A stretch of DNA of 64,000 nt from Methylosinus sp. C49. GTDB taxonomy: Bacteria > Pseudomonadota > Alphaproteobacteria > Rhizobiales > Beijerinckiaceae. Both the position numbers and the translations under genes were made by a program. The stretch spans positions 1,917,501 to 1,981,500 of the forward strand of contig NZ_AP022332.1 of NCBI RefSeq assembly GCF_009936375.1, in the 5' to 3' direction. Below, piece by piece: positions 7,983-18,148 of this stretch; the first letter of the stretch is position 1; each line of letters starts with the position of its first letter. The notes beneath the pieces were generated by a model, which was given only the letters and a program-made list of their open reading frames with translations, did no database searches and was not told the DNA's origin.

Positions 7983-10900
7983 ATGATCGAGCGTTGCATC
8001 GCCTTTTCGGTTCGCCAGCGTTGGCTCATCGCGCTGCTGACCCTGCTCGCCTGCCTCATCGGCGCCGCATCGCTCGATCGCCTGCCGATCGACGCCGTGC
8101 CGGACATCACCAATAATCAGGTGCAGATCAACGCCATCGCGCCGGCGCTGTCGCCGACCGAGGTCGAGAAGCAGATCACTTTCCCCATAGAGAATGCGAT
8201 CGCCGGCATTCCCGGCCTCGAATATACGCGCTCGCTCTCGCGCAACGGCTTCTCGCAGGTGACGGCGGTGTTCGCCGAGAAGCTCGACATTTATTTCGCG
8301 CGCCAGCAGGTGAACGAGCGCCTCGCCGAAGCCAAGGAGAATTTCCCCGTCGGCGTCGAGGCGCGCATGGGGCCGATCGCCACGGGCCTCAGCGAAATCT
8401 ATATGTGGGCGATCCGCTATGCGCCGAAGACGCCGGGCCGCAAATATCTCGATGGCGAGCCGGGCTGGCAGAATGACGGCTCCTATCTGACGCCGGACGG
8501 GCAGCTCTTGCGCAACGAGCTCGAGCGCTCCGCCTATCTGCGCACCGTGCAGGATTGGATCGTCAAGCCGCAGCTCAAGGTCGTGCCCAATATAGCGAGC
8601 ATCGATTCTCTCGGCGGCTTCGTGAAGCAATTCGACGTGCGGCCGGATGCGATGAAGCTCTATTCGCTCGGCCTCTCCTTCGGCGATGTGGCGACGGCGC
8701 TCGAGCGCAACAATCAGAGCCGCGGCGCCGGCTATATAGAGCGCAATGGCGAAGGCTATGTGGTGCGCAGCGGCGGCCGTCTGGAGACGATGGACGACAT
8801 AGAGCGCGTCGTCGTCTCGACGCGCAATGGCGTTCCGATCCGGGTGAAGGACATTGCGGAGGTCGGCGTCGGCCGCGAGATGCGCGTCGGCAGCGCCAGC
8901 ATGGATGGCGAGGAGGTCGTCATCGGCACGGCCTTGATGCTGATAGGCGGCAATAGCCGATCGGTCTCCGCCGCCGTCGGCGCCAAGCTCGACGCCATTC
9001 GCCCCTCGCTGCCGCCGGGGATAGAGGCGAAGACGATCCTCGACCGCACCGTGCTGGTCGATGCGACAATCCGCACGGTCGCCTCCAATCTCGCCGAGGG
9101 CGCGCTGCTCGTCATCGTCGTGCTGTTTCTGCTGCTCGGCAATTTCCGCGCGGCGCTCATCACCGCGCTGGTCATTCCCATCACCATGCTGCTGCTCGCC
9201 ACCGGCATGGTCTATGGCCGCATCAGCGCCAATCTCATGAGCATGGGCGCGCTGGATTTCGGCCTCATCGCCGATGGCGCGGTGATCGTCGCCGAGAACA
9301 GCCTGCGTCATCTCTTCGAGCGGCGCCATACGCTCGGCCGCGCGCTCTCGCTCGAGGAGCGGCTGCAGACGGTCATCGCCTCCGCCGTGGAGATGATCCG
9401 ACCGACCGTTTATGGCCAGGCGATCATCATCCTCGTCTATGTGCCTCTGCTGTCCTTCTCGGGCGTCGAAGGCAAGATGTTCCACCCCATGGCGCTGACG
9501 GTGATATTGGCGCTCGCCGCCGCCTTCATTCTTTCGCTCACCTTCGTGCCGGCGATGATCGCCATTCTCGTCTCCGGCCGCATAGAGGAGAGCGAGAATA
9601 AATTCATCGCTTCATTGAAGCGCGCCTATCTGCCGCGCTTGCAGAGCGCCATCGCTTCGCCGCGCCGGCCCATCGCCATCGGCGCCGGCGCTTTTCTGCT
9701 GGCGCTGCTGCTCGCCTCGCGGCTCGGGCAGGAGTTCATCCCGACGCTCGACGAGAAGAATCTCGCGATGCAGGCGGGCCGCATTCCGAGCGCCTCGCTC
9801 ACCCAGTCGCAGGCGATGCAGAACGACGTCGAGAACGCCATTCATCGCGCGCCCGAGGTCGCCTATGTCTTCTCCAAGACCGGCACGGCGGAAGCGGCGA
9901 CCGACCCCATGCCGCCCAATCTCACCGACACCTATATTTTCTTGAAGCCGCGCGAGGAATGGGCCGATCCCAAGCTCCCCAAGGAGGAGCTGATCCGCCG
10001 CATCGACGGCCATGTGTCCGAGCTCCCCGGCAATCTCTATGAGTTTTCGCAGCCAATTCAGCTGCGCTTCAACGAGCTGCTCGCCGGCGTTCGCGGCGAT
10101 CTGGCGGTGAAGGTGTTCGGCGAGGATTTCGACTCTATGGTCAAGGAGGCCGAGCAGATCGCCGGCGTGCTGCGCGGCGTCTCCGGCGCCGAGGATGTGA
10201 AGGTCGAGCAGATCGCGGGCCTGCCCTTCCTCGAGATCAAGATCGACAAGACCGAGATCGCGCATCTCGGCCTCAGCGTCGCGGAAGTGCAGGACGTGAT
10301 CGGCGCGGCGGTGGGCGGCCAGCGCGCCGGCGTCGTCTTCGAGGGCGATCGACGCTTTCCGATCATCGTGCGTCTGAAGGACGAATTGCGCCGAGACATT
10401 CGCGCGCTCGAGAATCTGCCCGTCTCCGTGCGCGGGCACGACACGGGGCAGACGCGCACCGTGCCGCTGAAGCAGGTCGCCTCCTTCTCCTTCCATGAGG
10501 GGCCGAACCAGATATCGCGCGAGAATGGCAAGCGCCGCGTCGTCGTCACCGCCAATGTGCGCGGGCGCGATATCGCCTCCGTCGTCTCCGAGGCGCAGGA
10601 CAAGGTGAAGGCGAGAGTCACGCTCGCCGCCGGCGATTGGCTCTCCTGGGGCGGCCAGTTCGAGAATCTCGCCGCCGCGCGGCAAAAGCTCGTGCTCGTC
10701 GTGCCGCTGTGCTTCTTCCTCATCTTCCTCCTGCTCTATTCGGCGCTCGGCTCGGCGCGCGACGCGCTCATCGTGTTCAGCGCCGTGCCTTTGGCGCTGT
10801 CCGGCGGCGTCGCCGCGCTCTGGCTGCGCGGCATGCCCATGTCGGTCTCCGCCGCGGTCGGCTTCATCGCGCTCTCCGGCGTCGCCGTGCTCAATGGCCT

Positions 10901-11225
10901 CGTCATGCGCAGCTATATTCTGCAGCTCGTGCAGCAGGGCCGCGCGCCGCGCGAGGCCATTGTCGAAGGCGCGATGACGCGCCTGCGTCCGGTGGCGATG
11001 ACGGCGCTCGTCGCCTCGCTCGGCTTTTTGCCGATGGCCTTTGCGACGGGCACGGGCGCGGAAGTGCAGAAGCCGATCGCCACTGTCGTCATCGGCGGCC
11101 TCGTCAGCGCGACAATTCTGACGCTCTTCGTGCTGCCGGCGCTCTATGCGCTGTTCGGCCGCGATGAAGCGGTCGTTGCGGCGGAGGAGGATGTCATCCC
11201 AGAGCCGCGAGGCGCCGACGCATGA
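7983..11225 (+). CDS. czcA: Heavy-metal RND efflux pump (CzcA family)
   Basis: A 1,080-residue inner-membrane RND transporter of the HME class. It starts MIERCIAFSVRQRWLIALL, then LPIDAVPDITNNQVQ and LSPTEVEKQITFPIE, hallmarks of CzcA/CusA pumps. The proton-relay region DFGLIADGAV near residues 426-435 matches the DFG...DGA pattern of divalent-cation pumps (Co, Zn, Cd, Ni) rather than the Cu/Ag CusA type; substrate choice is therefore inferred. Twelve transmembrane segments in two repeats are recognisable, with the large periplasmic loops between. It uses proton motive force to export metal through the adaptor and TolC-like channel. The stop overlaps the next start by 4 bp, indicating translational coupling. 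Confidence 0.92.
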   Translation: MIERCIAFSVRQRWLIALLTLLACLIGAASLDRLPIDAVPDITNNQVQINAIAPALSPTEVEKQITFPIENAIAGIPGLEYTRSLSRNGFSQVTAVFAEKLDIYFARQQVNERLAEAKENFPVGVEARMGPIATGLSEIYMWAIRYAPKTPGRKYLDGEPGWQNDGSYLTPDGQLLRNELERSAYLRTVQDWIVKPQLKVVPNIASIDSLGGFVKQFDVRPDAMKLYSLGLSFGDVATALERNNQSRGAGYIERNGEGYVVRSGGRLETMDDIERVVVSTRNGVPIRVKDIAEVGVGREMRVGSASMDGEEVVIGTALMLIGGNSRSVSAAVGAKLDAIRPSLPPGIEAKTILDRTVLVDATIRTVASNLAEGALLVIVVLFLLLGNFRAALITALVIPITMLLLATGMVYGRISANLMSMGALDFGLIADGAVIVAENSLRHLFERRHTLGRALSLEERLQTVIASAVEMIRPTVYGQAIIILVYVPLLSFSGVEGKMFHPMALTVILALAAAFILSLTFVPAMIAILVSGRIEESENKFIASLKRAYLPRLQSAIASPRRPIAIGAGAFLLALLLASRLGQEFIPTLDEKNLAMQAGRIPSASLTQSQAMQNDVENAIHRAPEVAYVFSKTGTAEAATDPMPPNLTDTYIFLKPREEWADPKLPKEELIRRIDGHVSELPGNLYEFSQPIQLRFNELLAGVRGDLAVKVFGEDFDSMVKEAEQIAGVLRGVSGAEDVKVEQIAGLPFLEIKIDKTEIAHLGLSVAEVQDVIGAAVGGQRAGVVFEGDRRFPIIVRLKDELRRDIRALENLPVSVRGHDTGQTRTVPLKQVASFSFHEGPNQISRENGKRRVVVTANVRGRDIASVVSEAQDKVKARVTLAAGDWLSWGGQFENLAAARQKLVLVVPLCFFLIFLLLYSALGSARDALIVFSAVPLALSGGVAALWLRGMPMSVSAAVGFIALSGVAVLNGLVMRSYILQLVQQGRAPREAIVEGAMTRLRPVAMTALVASLGFLPMAFATGTGAEVQKPIATVVIGGLVSATILTLFVLPALYALFGRDEAVVAAEEDVIPEPRGADA

Positions 11226-12637
11226 GAGGCGTTTGCGTCTTCGCTCTGGGGCTCGCTCTGCTGACGCCGGCCGCCGCCTCGGGAGAAACCCTCGCCGGCG
11301 CGTTGGCCCGCGCCTATGAGCTCAATCCGACGATCAATTCCGCGCGCGCCGGTCAGCGCGCCAATGACGAGAATGTGCCGCGCGCGCTCGCGCAATTTCG
11401 TCCTAGCGTGAGGACCGACGCCTTTCTCGGCGTCGAGCGGCGCCGCTCGGTGCAGAAGTCCTTCGAATACGACAATGGCAATTACCTCGATCCGATATGG
11501 GTCGAGAGCATTCAGAACAATCGTGGCGGCGGCGGGCCGCCGCGTTCCGCCGTGCTCAGCGTCGAGCAGCCCTTGTTCGACGGCTTTCGCACGCGTAACG
11601 CCGCGCTTTCCGCCGAGACCAATGTGCATGCGGGACGCGAGCGGCTGCGGCTCATGGAGCAGCGGGTGCTGTTCGAGGCCGTTTCCGTCTATATGAACGT
11701 GCTGCGCGACACCGCTGCGCTGCGCTTGCAGCAGAACCATGTGTCCGTGCTCGAGGAGCAGCTGCGCCAGACCAAGGAGCGCTATGCCGCCGGCGAGATC
11801 ACGCCGACCGACATTGCGCAAGCCGAGGCGCGCCTCTCCGCAGGCCGCTCGCAAGCCGCGACGGCGCGCGCCGAGCTCGACGCCGGCCTCGCGCGCTATG
11901 CGCAGATCATGGGAGCGGAGGCGAAGCGCCTCGCGCCGGCCGAGCCGATCGATCGTCTGCTGCCGAAGACGCGCGAGGCGGCCGAGCGCATCGCGCTCGT
12001 CGAGCATCCGGTGGTGCGCGCGGCGCAGCATGACGCCGAGGCCGCCGATCTCGACATAAGGGTGATCGAGAGCGATTTTCTGCCCAGCCTCTCCATGGTC
12101 GGCAAGGTCTACACCGAGTCCGATATCGACGGCCGCGGCAATCGCGCTCTCGGCGCGCAAGTGCTCGGCAAATTATCGGTGCCGATCTATTCCGGCGGCG
12201 GGACCTCGGCGCGGCTGCGCCAGGCGAAGGAGACCGCAGGGCAGAAGAAATTCGACGTCGACGCCGCGCGCGCCGAGTTGATGGCGCTGACGCGCGCCAA
12301 TTGGGGAGGGCTGCAGGCCGCCAAGGCGCAGATCGTCGCCGCCAGCGCGCAGATCGCCGCGGCCGAGCGCGCGCTCGAGGGCGTGCGCGAGGAGGCCAAG
12401 GCCGGCAAGCGCACCACGCTGGAAATTTTGAACGCGCAGCAGGAGCTGCTCGGCGCGCGTCTGGCGCTGGTCGTCGCGCAGCGCGACCGCGTCGTCGCCT
12501 CCTACGCCGTGCTGGCGGCGATGGGCCGATTGTCGGCGCAGCAGCTCGGACTCTCCGTCGCGGCCTATGACGCCTCCGCGCATTTCGATGCCGTCAAGGA
12601 TTCATGGGGCGGAATCGAAACGCCCGGCGGCCGCTGA
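11222..12637 (+). CDS. TolC-family outer-membrane efflux channel
   Basis: A 471-residue protein with a signal peptide (MRGVCVFALGLALLTPAAASG). The mature N-terminus ETLAGALARAYELNPTINSA is the standard TolC-family first helix. Two repeats of the OEP domain follow, with long coiled-coil helices (QLRQTKERYAAGEITPTDIA near 180-200; AGKRTTLEILNAQQELL near 397-413). It forms the trimeric channel through the outer membrane for the upstream RND pump. The sequence looks closer to the AggA/TolC type I secretion branch than to typical CzcC proteins, but its position, overlapping the pump gene by 4 bp, makes a role in metal efflux the best reading. Confidence 0.9.
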   Translation: MRGVCVFALGLALLTPAAASGETLAGALARAYELNPTINSARAGQRANDENVPRALAQFRPSVRTDAFLGVERRRSVQKSFEYDNGNYLDPIWVESIQNNRGGGGPPRSAVLSVEQPLFDGFRTRNAALSAETNVHAGRERLRLMEQRVLFEAVSVYMNVLRDTAALRLQQNHVSVLEEQLRQTKERYAAGEITPTDIAQAEARLSAGRSQAATARAELDAGLARYAQIMGAEAKRLAPAEPIDRLLPKTREAAERIALVEHPVVRAAQHDAEAADLDIRVIESDFLPSLSMVGKVYTESDIDGRGNRALGAQVLGKLSVPIYSGGGTSARLRQAKETAGQKKFDVDAARAELMALTRANWGGLQAAKAQIVAASAQIAAAERALEGVREEAKAGKRTTLEILNAQQELLGARLALVVAQRDRVVASYAVLAAMGRLSAQQLGLSVAAYDASAHFDAVKDSWGGIETPGGR

Positions 12638-12656
12638 GAGCGACGCCGGGCGTTTT
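12618..12656. terminator. Hairpin terminator overlapping the efflux operon stop
   Basis: A 12-bp perfect inverted repeat (AAACGCCCGGCG at 12618-12629 and its complement at 12644-12655), ending in TTTT on the plus strand, encloses the stop codon of the channel gene. It separates that operon from the convergent protease gene. Confidence 0.8.
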
Positions 12657-12705
12657 GAATGCATGGTCCGAGATGCGAGCCTTAGGCTCGCAAATCCCTT
12701 TGCTG

Positions 12706-13662
12706 TCAGTCGCGGCCGGCGGAGCGGCGCTGCGCGCTGTTCGCGGCCTTGTCGCCCTCGGCCTTCTCGCCTGCGGGCGTCGCGCTCGCGGTGGCGGGCG
12801 GCGTCCCATTGCCGGCGGCGGCGAGCACCGCCTCGCGGAAGGCGCCTTCGACCGAGACGACGAAATTGTAATTCGACGTCGAATAAGGCCCGATGTGCGA
12901 GGGATCATTGCTGCGCCAGCCGACGAGAATGGCGCCGAGCTTGGCGCGCTGCTCGCCCGCGAGGACCGCGCCGCCGGAGGCGCCGTCGCCCGTGCCGCAA
13001 TCGAAAGCGAACTCGCGCGCGCCGCCCTTCAGCTGATTGGTCTGCGCGCGCAGGCGGCAGGCCTCGAAGGACATGGTCTCGGCGTCGCGCCAATCGGAAT
13101 GGCCGCGCGAGACGAATTCCACCGTCTGCTCGACGGCGAGCTGATCGGCGAGCTCATAAGGCTTCACATCGTCCAGCGGCTGCGCGAGCCGCGCCACCGC
13201 CCAGTCGTTGATCGCCTTGACGGCGTAGGGCTTGGCGGAGCCGGCGACGATCGACGACATATCCACCGCTATGCGACGCTTCTTGCCATCCACCTCGGTG
13301 ACGAATTGGCAGACGCGTGCACGCTTGGCGCCGCGCTCGTCGAAGAAGACATGCGCCGCAGTGGTGATGACATTATTGGCGAGGGTGAGCTGCCCGGCGC
13401 CATGCGCGCGGCCGCATTGGATGAGGCCGGAGGCGGCGTGCGACTGCTTCAGCGCGCCGGCGTCGAGCTTTTGACGCGCGGCGTATTGGTCGGCGTTGGC
13501 GCGATGCTCGGAGCCGAGCACCAGCACTTTCGTCGGCTCCAGCCGCGCGGCCGCCGAGAATTTCACCTGCTGGGTGACGCCGGCTTCCGCGGTGGAGGAG
13601 GATAGTGGCGCAGCCGCCAAGCAAAGGGCGGCCGCGAAAAGACGATATTCGACGTTCTTCAT
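12706..13662 (-). CDS. Exported trypsin-like (V8-type) serine protease
   Basis: A 318-residue protein with a signal peptide ending near residue 27 (SSSTAEAG). The catalytic triad is visible: His104 in ITTAAHVFF, Asp153 in INDWAVARL and Ser229 in GDGASGGAV, in the order and spacing of chymotrypsin-fold proteases. Cysteines at about 83, 118, 202 and 222 could form disulfides in the periplasm. The last 40 residues are a Pro/Ala/Thr/Lys-rich low-complexity tail. Substrate is unknown; no partner is coupled. It converges with the efflux operon and is divergent from the UbiC-fold protein gene. Confidence 0.8.
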   Translation of the reverse strand: MKNVEYRLFAAALCLAAAPLSSSTAEAGVTQQVKFSAAARLEPTKVLVLGSEHRANADQYAARQKLDAGALKQSHAASGLIQCGRAHGAGQLTLANNVITTAAHVFFDERGAKRARVCQFVTEVDGKKRRIAVDMSSIVAGSAKPYAVKAINDWAVARLAQPLDDVKPYELADQLAVEQTVEFVSRGHSDWRDAETMSFEACRLRAQTNQLKGGAREFAFDCGTGDGASGGAVLAGEQRAKLGAILVGWRSNDPSHIGPYSTSNYNFVVSVEGAFREAVLAAAGNGTPPATASATPAGEKAEGDKAANSAQRRSAGRD

Positions 13663-13886
13663 CGCGTCCTCTTGTCTCGTTCGTGACTAGGACTATGCGA
13701 GGGCATTGCGGTTCACAAGCTTGGCAGTAAGCAAAAACACGGACTTCGCCGGAATACCTTCGAAGCGTCACAGAGTCGCCACGCGCGGGCGCGGCCGCCG
13801 CGAAATCGCCGCCGTCTGCGGCGCGGGACGGAAGGCGTCGTCATGCGTTATCGATGGACGTCGACATTGGACAGGAGCCTTGGCGC

Positions 13887-14579
13887 ATGAGATCGAAATT
13901 ATGTGATGCGGCCTGTGCGGGGCTCGCCATTCTGCTCGTCGCGGCGCCTGCGTGGGGGCGCGCGCCATGGCCGGACGATTTCGTCGGCCGTCTCGAAGCG
14001 CTGGCGCTCGTCGAGACGCTGAGCGCGCAAATGCTCGCCACGCGCAGCGCGACCGCGACATTGGAGAAATGGTGCGCCGATCACCATATGGCCGCCGATC
14101 CGAAGATCGTCGCCCGCGTCGCGCCGGGCGATCCGACGCCGCCGAGCGCGGAGCAGCGCGAGCGGCTCGGCGTCGGCCCGCAGGAGAAGGTGACGTATCG
14201 CCGCGTCGCGCTCGCCTGCGGCGATCATGTTCTTCTCGAAGCAGACAATTGGTATGTGCCCTCGCGACTGACGCCGGAGATGAACCGCGCGCTGGAGACG
14301 ACGGATGCGCCCTTCGGCAAGGTGATCGCGCCATTGCGACCCTTTCGCCGCGTGTTCTCGACGGAGCGGCGCTGGTCGCCGTTGCCACAGGGATGGGAGG
14401 GCAAGACGCGCGCGGCGCTCATGAAGGAGCTGCCGAAAGGAAAAGCGCTCGATACCCCTCATGCGCTGTTCGAGCTCGAGGTCATCGTCCATTCGGGCGA
14501 CGGCAGGCCGATCGCCGAAGTGCGCGAGACCTACACCGATGAGCTGCTGAATTTCGACGCCGCCGCCGTGCGTGAATGA
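13887..14579 (+). CDS. Exported chorismate-lyase-like (UbiC-fold) protein
   Basis: A 230-residue protein. The chosen ATG has AGGAG about 10 bases upstream and gives a proper signal peptide (CDAACAGLAILLVAAPAWG); an earlier in-frame ATG at 13854 lacks this. The mature part contains YRRVALACGDHVLLEADNWY, then LTPEMNRALETTDAPFGKVI, and late VRETYTDELL. These resemble, in order, the segments of the chorismate pyruvate-lyase fold, including a late Glu. Cytoplasmic UbiC makes 4-hydroxybenzoate for ubiquinone, so an exported member probably has another function; assignment by fold only. Not in an operon; it converges with ruvB with a 24-bp gap. Confidence 0.6.
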   Translation: MRSKLCDAACAGLAILLVAAPAWGRAPWPDDFVGRLEALALVETLSAQMLATRSATATLEKWCADHHMAADPKIVARVAPGDPTPPSAEQRERLGVGPQEKVTYRRVALACGDHVLLEADNWYVPSRLTPEMNRALETTDAPFGKVIAPLRPFRRVFSTERRWSPLPQGWEGKTRAALMKELPKGKALDTPHALFELEVIVHSGDGRPIAEVRETYTDELLNFDAAAVRE

Positions 14580-14603
14580 GAGCTACGGGAAGCGCTCCCG
14601 CCC

Positions 14604-15647
<1,044 letters not shown>

Positions 15648-15714
15648 AGAATCGGGCTCCGGGCGTTTCAGGGACGGCGAGAGCTTTATACCGCGAGCAG
15701 GGGATTCGGAACGC

Positions 15715-16512
15715 CTATCCTGGGCTGGCCGCCGATCCGGCCAGCAGGCCGCCGTCGATGTTCAGCTCGGCTCCGGTGACATAGGTCGCCTCGTCCGAGG
15801 CCAGCAGCACGGCGAGCGCCGCGACTTCCTCCGGCCGTCCGAACCGGCGCAGGGGCGTGTCGCGAACGAAGGCCGCCATGCGGGCCTCGCGATCGGGACC
15901 GCTTCCGAGCATGGGCTCCCACATCGGCGTCAGTATCGCGGCCGGATGGATCGAGTTGCAGCGGATCGCGAGGCCCTGCGCGGCGCACCATAGAGCGACG
16001 GTCTTGGTATGGTTGCGCACCGCCGCCTTGGAGGAGGCGTAAGCGGCGGCGCCCGCAATGCCGACGAGGCCCGATCGCGAGGATATGTTGATGATCGATC
16101 CGGTCCCCGCCGGCCGCATCGCGCGGATCGCATGTTTGCAGCCGAGAAACACGCCGTCGAGATTCGTCTCATGCACGGCGCGCCAATCCTCGAGGCGCGC
16201 ATTTTCCGGGTCATGGGCGGCGGCGCCGGCTTCGAAGCCGGTGATCCCCGCATTATTGACGACGACGTCCAGCCGACCGCGCTCGGAGAGCGCGAGAGCG
16301 ACGACCTCGCGCCAATCGGCTTCCTCCCGCACGTCGAGACTTGCGTAAGCGGCGCCTTCGCCGAGCGCTGCGGCCGTCGCGCGTCCGTTGTCGTCGTCGA
16401 TATCGGTCAGATAGACGAAGGCGCCTTCGTTGACGAAGGCCCGGGCGATCGCCGCGCCGATGCCTCGCGCCGCGCCGGTCACGAGCGTTACTTTCTCTTT
16501 CAGCCGAGTCAT
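15715..16512 (-). CDS. Short-chain dehydrogenase/reductase, classical type
   Basis: A 265-residue Rossmann-fold oxidoreductase. The cofactor motif TGAARGIG is at 12-19, with an acidic LTDID segment after strand 2 (NAD preference likely), NNAG at 86-89, catalytic Ser near 144, and Tyr158 and Lys162 in AYASSKAAV. The C-terminal [14 protein letters not shown] is the classical family ending. Closest in flavour to cyclohexanol/3-alpha-hydroxysteroid-type or FabG-like dehydrogenases, but the substrate cannot be read from the sequence. It is upstream of ruvB on the same strand; functional linkage is not evident. Confidence 0.85.
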   Translation of the reverse strand: MTRLKEKVTLVTGAARGIGAAIARAFVNEGAFVYLTDIDDDNGRATAAALGEGAAYASLDVREEADWREVVALALSERGRLDVVVNNAGITGFEAGAAAHDPENARLEDWRAVHETNLDGVFLGCKHAIRAMRPAGTGSIINISSRSGLVGIAGAAAYASSKAAVRNHTKTVALWCAAQGLAIRCNSIHPAAILTPMWEPMLGSGPDREARMAAFVRDTPLRRFGRPEEVAALAVLLASDEATYVTGAELNIDGGLLAGSAASPG

Positions 16513-16607
16513 TCGGCGCTCCCGGTTTCAGTCCGTCCGCATGTTCGGCGGCCGAACAGATGCGCGGAATGGGGCGTTATGTTAGAGTGCCGCCAGGAGC
16601 CGAGACC

Positions 16608-17192
16608 ATGAGCCGCCCCTCGTCGCAATACGAGTATATGTCCCTCGATGATTTCGAGGAACTGCTCGCCGACAAGCCCACGAATGAAAAGTGGGAGCTG
16701 ATCGGCGGCCGCGTCGTGCGCATGATGGTGGGCGCGCGATGGGAGCATAATTACATCATCCAGAACCTTTCCTCCGGCATTCGTGAGAGGCTGAGGGCGA
16801 ATGGCTCGTCGTGCCGGACATTAACCGAGAGCTTCCGGCTGCGTGACGCCCCTATGGATTCGTCCATGCTGCCCGATGTGATCGTGCATTGCCGTCCGCT
16901 CGAGCCCGGCGCGACGTCGCTGAACGATCCGACGGTCCTCGTCGAGGTCATGTCCGAGGGCAGCAAGGCGCGCGACCGTTTCGAGAAATGGGCCGTCTAT
17001 CAGAAGCTGCCGAGCCTGCGTCATTACGTGCTGGTCGAGCGCGACCGGGCGCATATAGAGACCTTCGATCGGGAGGGCGCGGTCTGGGCCGGCGTGCGTA
17101 TTCTCGATGGCCTGGAGGCGGAGCTCGATCTGCCGGCGATCGGCGTGAGCGTTCCGCTCGCGGAAATCTATCGGGATGTGATCGAAAGCTAG
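16608..17192 (+). CDS. Uma2-family (DUF820) putative PD-(D/E)XK protein
   Basis: A 194-residue protein of the Uma2/DUF820 family: MSLDDFEELLADKP near the start, then KWELIGGRVVRMM, the restriction-endonuclease-like core with LPDVIVHCRP, and VLVEVMSEGSKARDRFEKWAVY, followed by YVLVERDRAHIETF. These keep the Asp, Glu-x and following basic residue expected of a PD-(D/E)XK nuclease fold. Biological function of the family is unsettled. The ATG at 16608 is preceded by AGGAG at 16595; an earlier in-frame ATG has no such site. The gene ends 48 bp before the mobile element's insertion point. Confidence 0.8.
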   Translation: MSRPSSQYEYMSLDDFEELLADKPTNEKWELIGGRVVRMMVGARWEHNYIIQNLSSGIRERLRANGSSCRTLTESFRLRDAPMDSSMLPDVIVHCRPLEPGATSLNDPTVLVEVMSEGSKARDRFEKWAVYQKLPSLRHYVLVERDRAHIETFDREGAVWAGVRILDGLEAELDLPAIGVSVPLAEIYRDVIES

Positions 17193-17232
17193 CAACGTCA
17201 GATTTTGTTGTTCCGGAGGCTGGAACGAACGA

Positions 17233-17240
17233 AATTGTTT
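17233..17240 (+). repeat. Left target-site duplication AATTGTTT
   Basis: The 8 bases AATTGTTT directly abut the left terminal inverted repeat and recur exactly at the right edge (20079-20086). Eight-base duplications are what IS1595-family elements generate. Confidence 0.9.
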
Positions 17241-17264
17241 GGGGATTATCCCATTGAGGCACGT
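17241..17264 (+). repeat. Left terminal inverted repeat
   Basis: Begins GGGGATTATCCC and continues ATTGAGGCACGT. It matches the reverse complement of the right end at 21 of 24 positions (mismatches at 13, 18 and 22). Confidence 0.88.
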
Positions 17265-17584
17265 AGGCGCGCGGCGTTCGTAATAACACACATACCATTC
17301 GTTTAACGAAACGCTCCAAAAGGAATTTATTCTGCATGATAGCTACGGTTTAGCCGGCGGCTTATTTGAGTTACCCCGCGAGGTAACAATCTTGTTCACC
17401 TAACGCGCCGCAGGTTCCCGCAAAGCCGACGTGATGCAGGGTGCGATGCGGAGTGATTGGGGTTGAATTTTTTGTCGCACTGTGCAACATATGCAACGTT
17501 GGACGGCACCGAGAGCGTTTGGATCCTCGCCCCATTGGCTCAAAGGGGCTTGAAACGGTCACAAATCGGCTCTGGCGGCCAGTG

Positions 17585-18148
17585 TCAGGGGACGGGGTTC
17601 GCGCCCGTCACGCCGTCTCTTCTCCACAAAGGATTTACATCTCGCATATTCCGCTTTGGAATCGCAGTTGTTATGCTCCAGATACTAAGATCGTCATCCC
17701 ATTGGCAGACAATGTGATGGTAGATTAGTTCAAATTCGGCAATCAATATGATTCGACCGTCTGGCTGCTTGCCAATAAATGCAACATCAGCAAACACTCT
17801 GCGTAGATAAGCGTGGAGGGAGGCGAAACCCATCCCTCTAATTTGCTTCATTCTACCTTCGTTTGATTCTATGTGCGCGCAACCAAAGCCAGTTTCGCGG
17901 CCCTGAACTCCATTCAGTAGCCTCACAACTCCGCGCCGGCAAACGACCGCATCGCATTGGGCGGCAGACAGCGCCCATTCAGCCGGGCGGCCGAGACGGT
18001 CGAGCGCGGTTCTTTTTGTTGGGGGGATGATGGTCTGCGATGGAATGGTCACGCTTTGAACATATGCCGCCCGCGGGTAGCTGTCAAACGCGCGGCGGAA
18101 CAAACCGAGGCTTGCTATCCGCGTCGCGGTATGCGAAGACGTCCCCAT
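17585..18148 (-). CDS. Passenger protein of unknown function in the mobile element
   Basis: A reading frame of about 187 residues from the ATG at 18148. I do not recognise the family. The C-terminal half reads as convincing protein (FADVAFIGKQPDGRIILIAE, then a WDDDLSIW segment), with AT-rich codon third positions unlike the host genes, as expected for imported DNA. The N-terminal part is Arg/Ala-rich and less convincing. The start is uncertain: this ATG shares two bases with the start of the divergent plus-strand gene, leaving no intergenic promoter, and an internal ATG at 17851 would give a shorter protein. No signal peptide or membrane segment. Confidence 0.45.
   Translation of the reverse strand: MGTSSHTATRIASLGLFRRAFDSYPRAAYVQSVTIPSQTIIPPTKRTALDRLGRPAEWALSAAQCDAVVCRRGVVRLLNGVQGRETGFGCAHIESNEGRMKQIRGMGFASLHAYLRRVFADVAFIGKQPDGRIILIAEFELIYHHIVCQWDDDLSIWSITTAIPKRNMRDVNPLWRRDGVTGANPVP

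Noticed and set aside
16948-17337. Minus-strand reading frame crossing the left boundary of the mobile element
   Set aside because: It joins antisense of the Uma2 gene with element sequence across an insertion point, so it cannot be an ancestral gene; no ribosome-binding site.
17591-17609. Stem-loop resembling a tRNA or tmRNA T-arm (GACGGG, then GTTCGCG, then CCCGTC)
   Set aside because: The loop does not align with the TTCRANY position and no acceptor, anticodon or tmRNA 3' end pairs with it. It lies inside the passenger reading frame.
17689-17712. Another possible copy of the element end (ATCCCATTG then GCAGACAATGTG)
   Set aside because: Only nine contiguous bases match, and the stretch is inside a coding frame; chance is sufficient.
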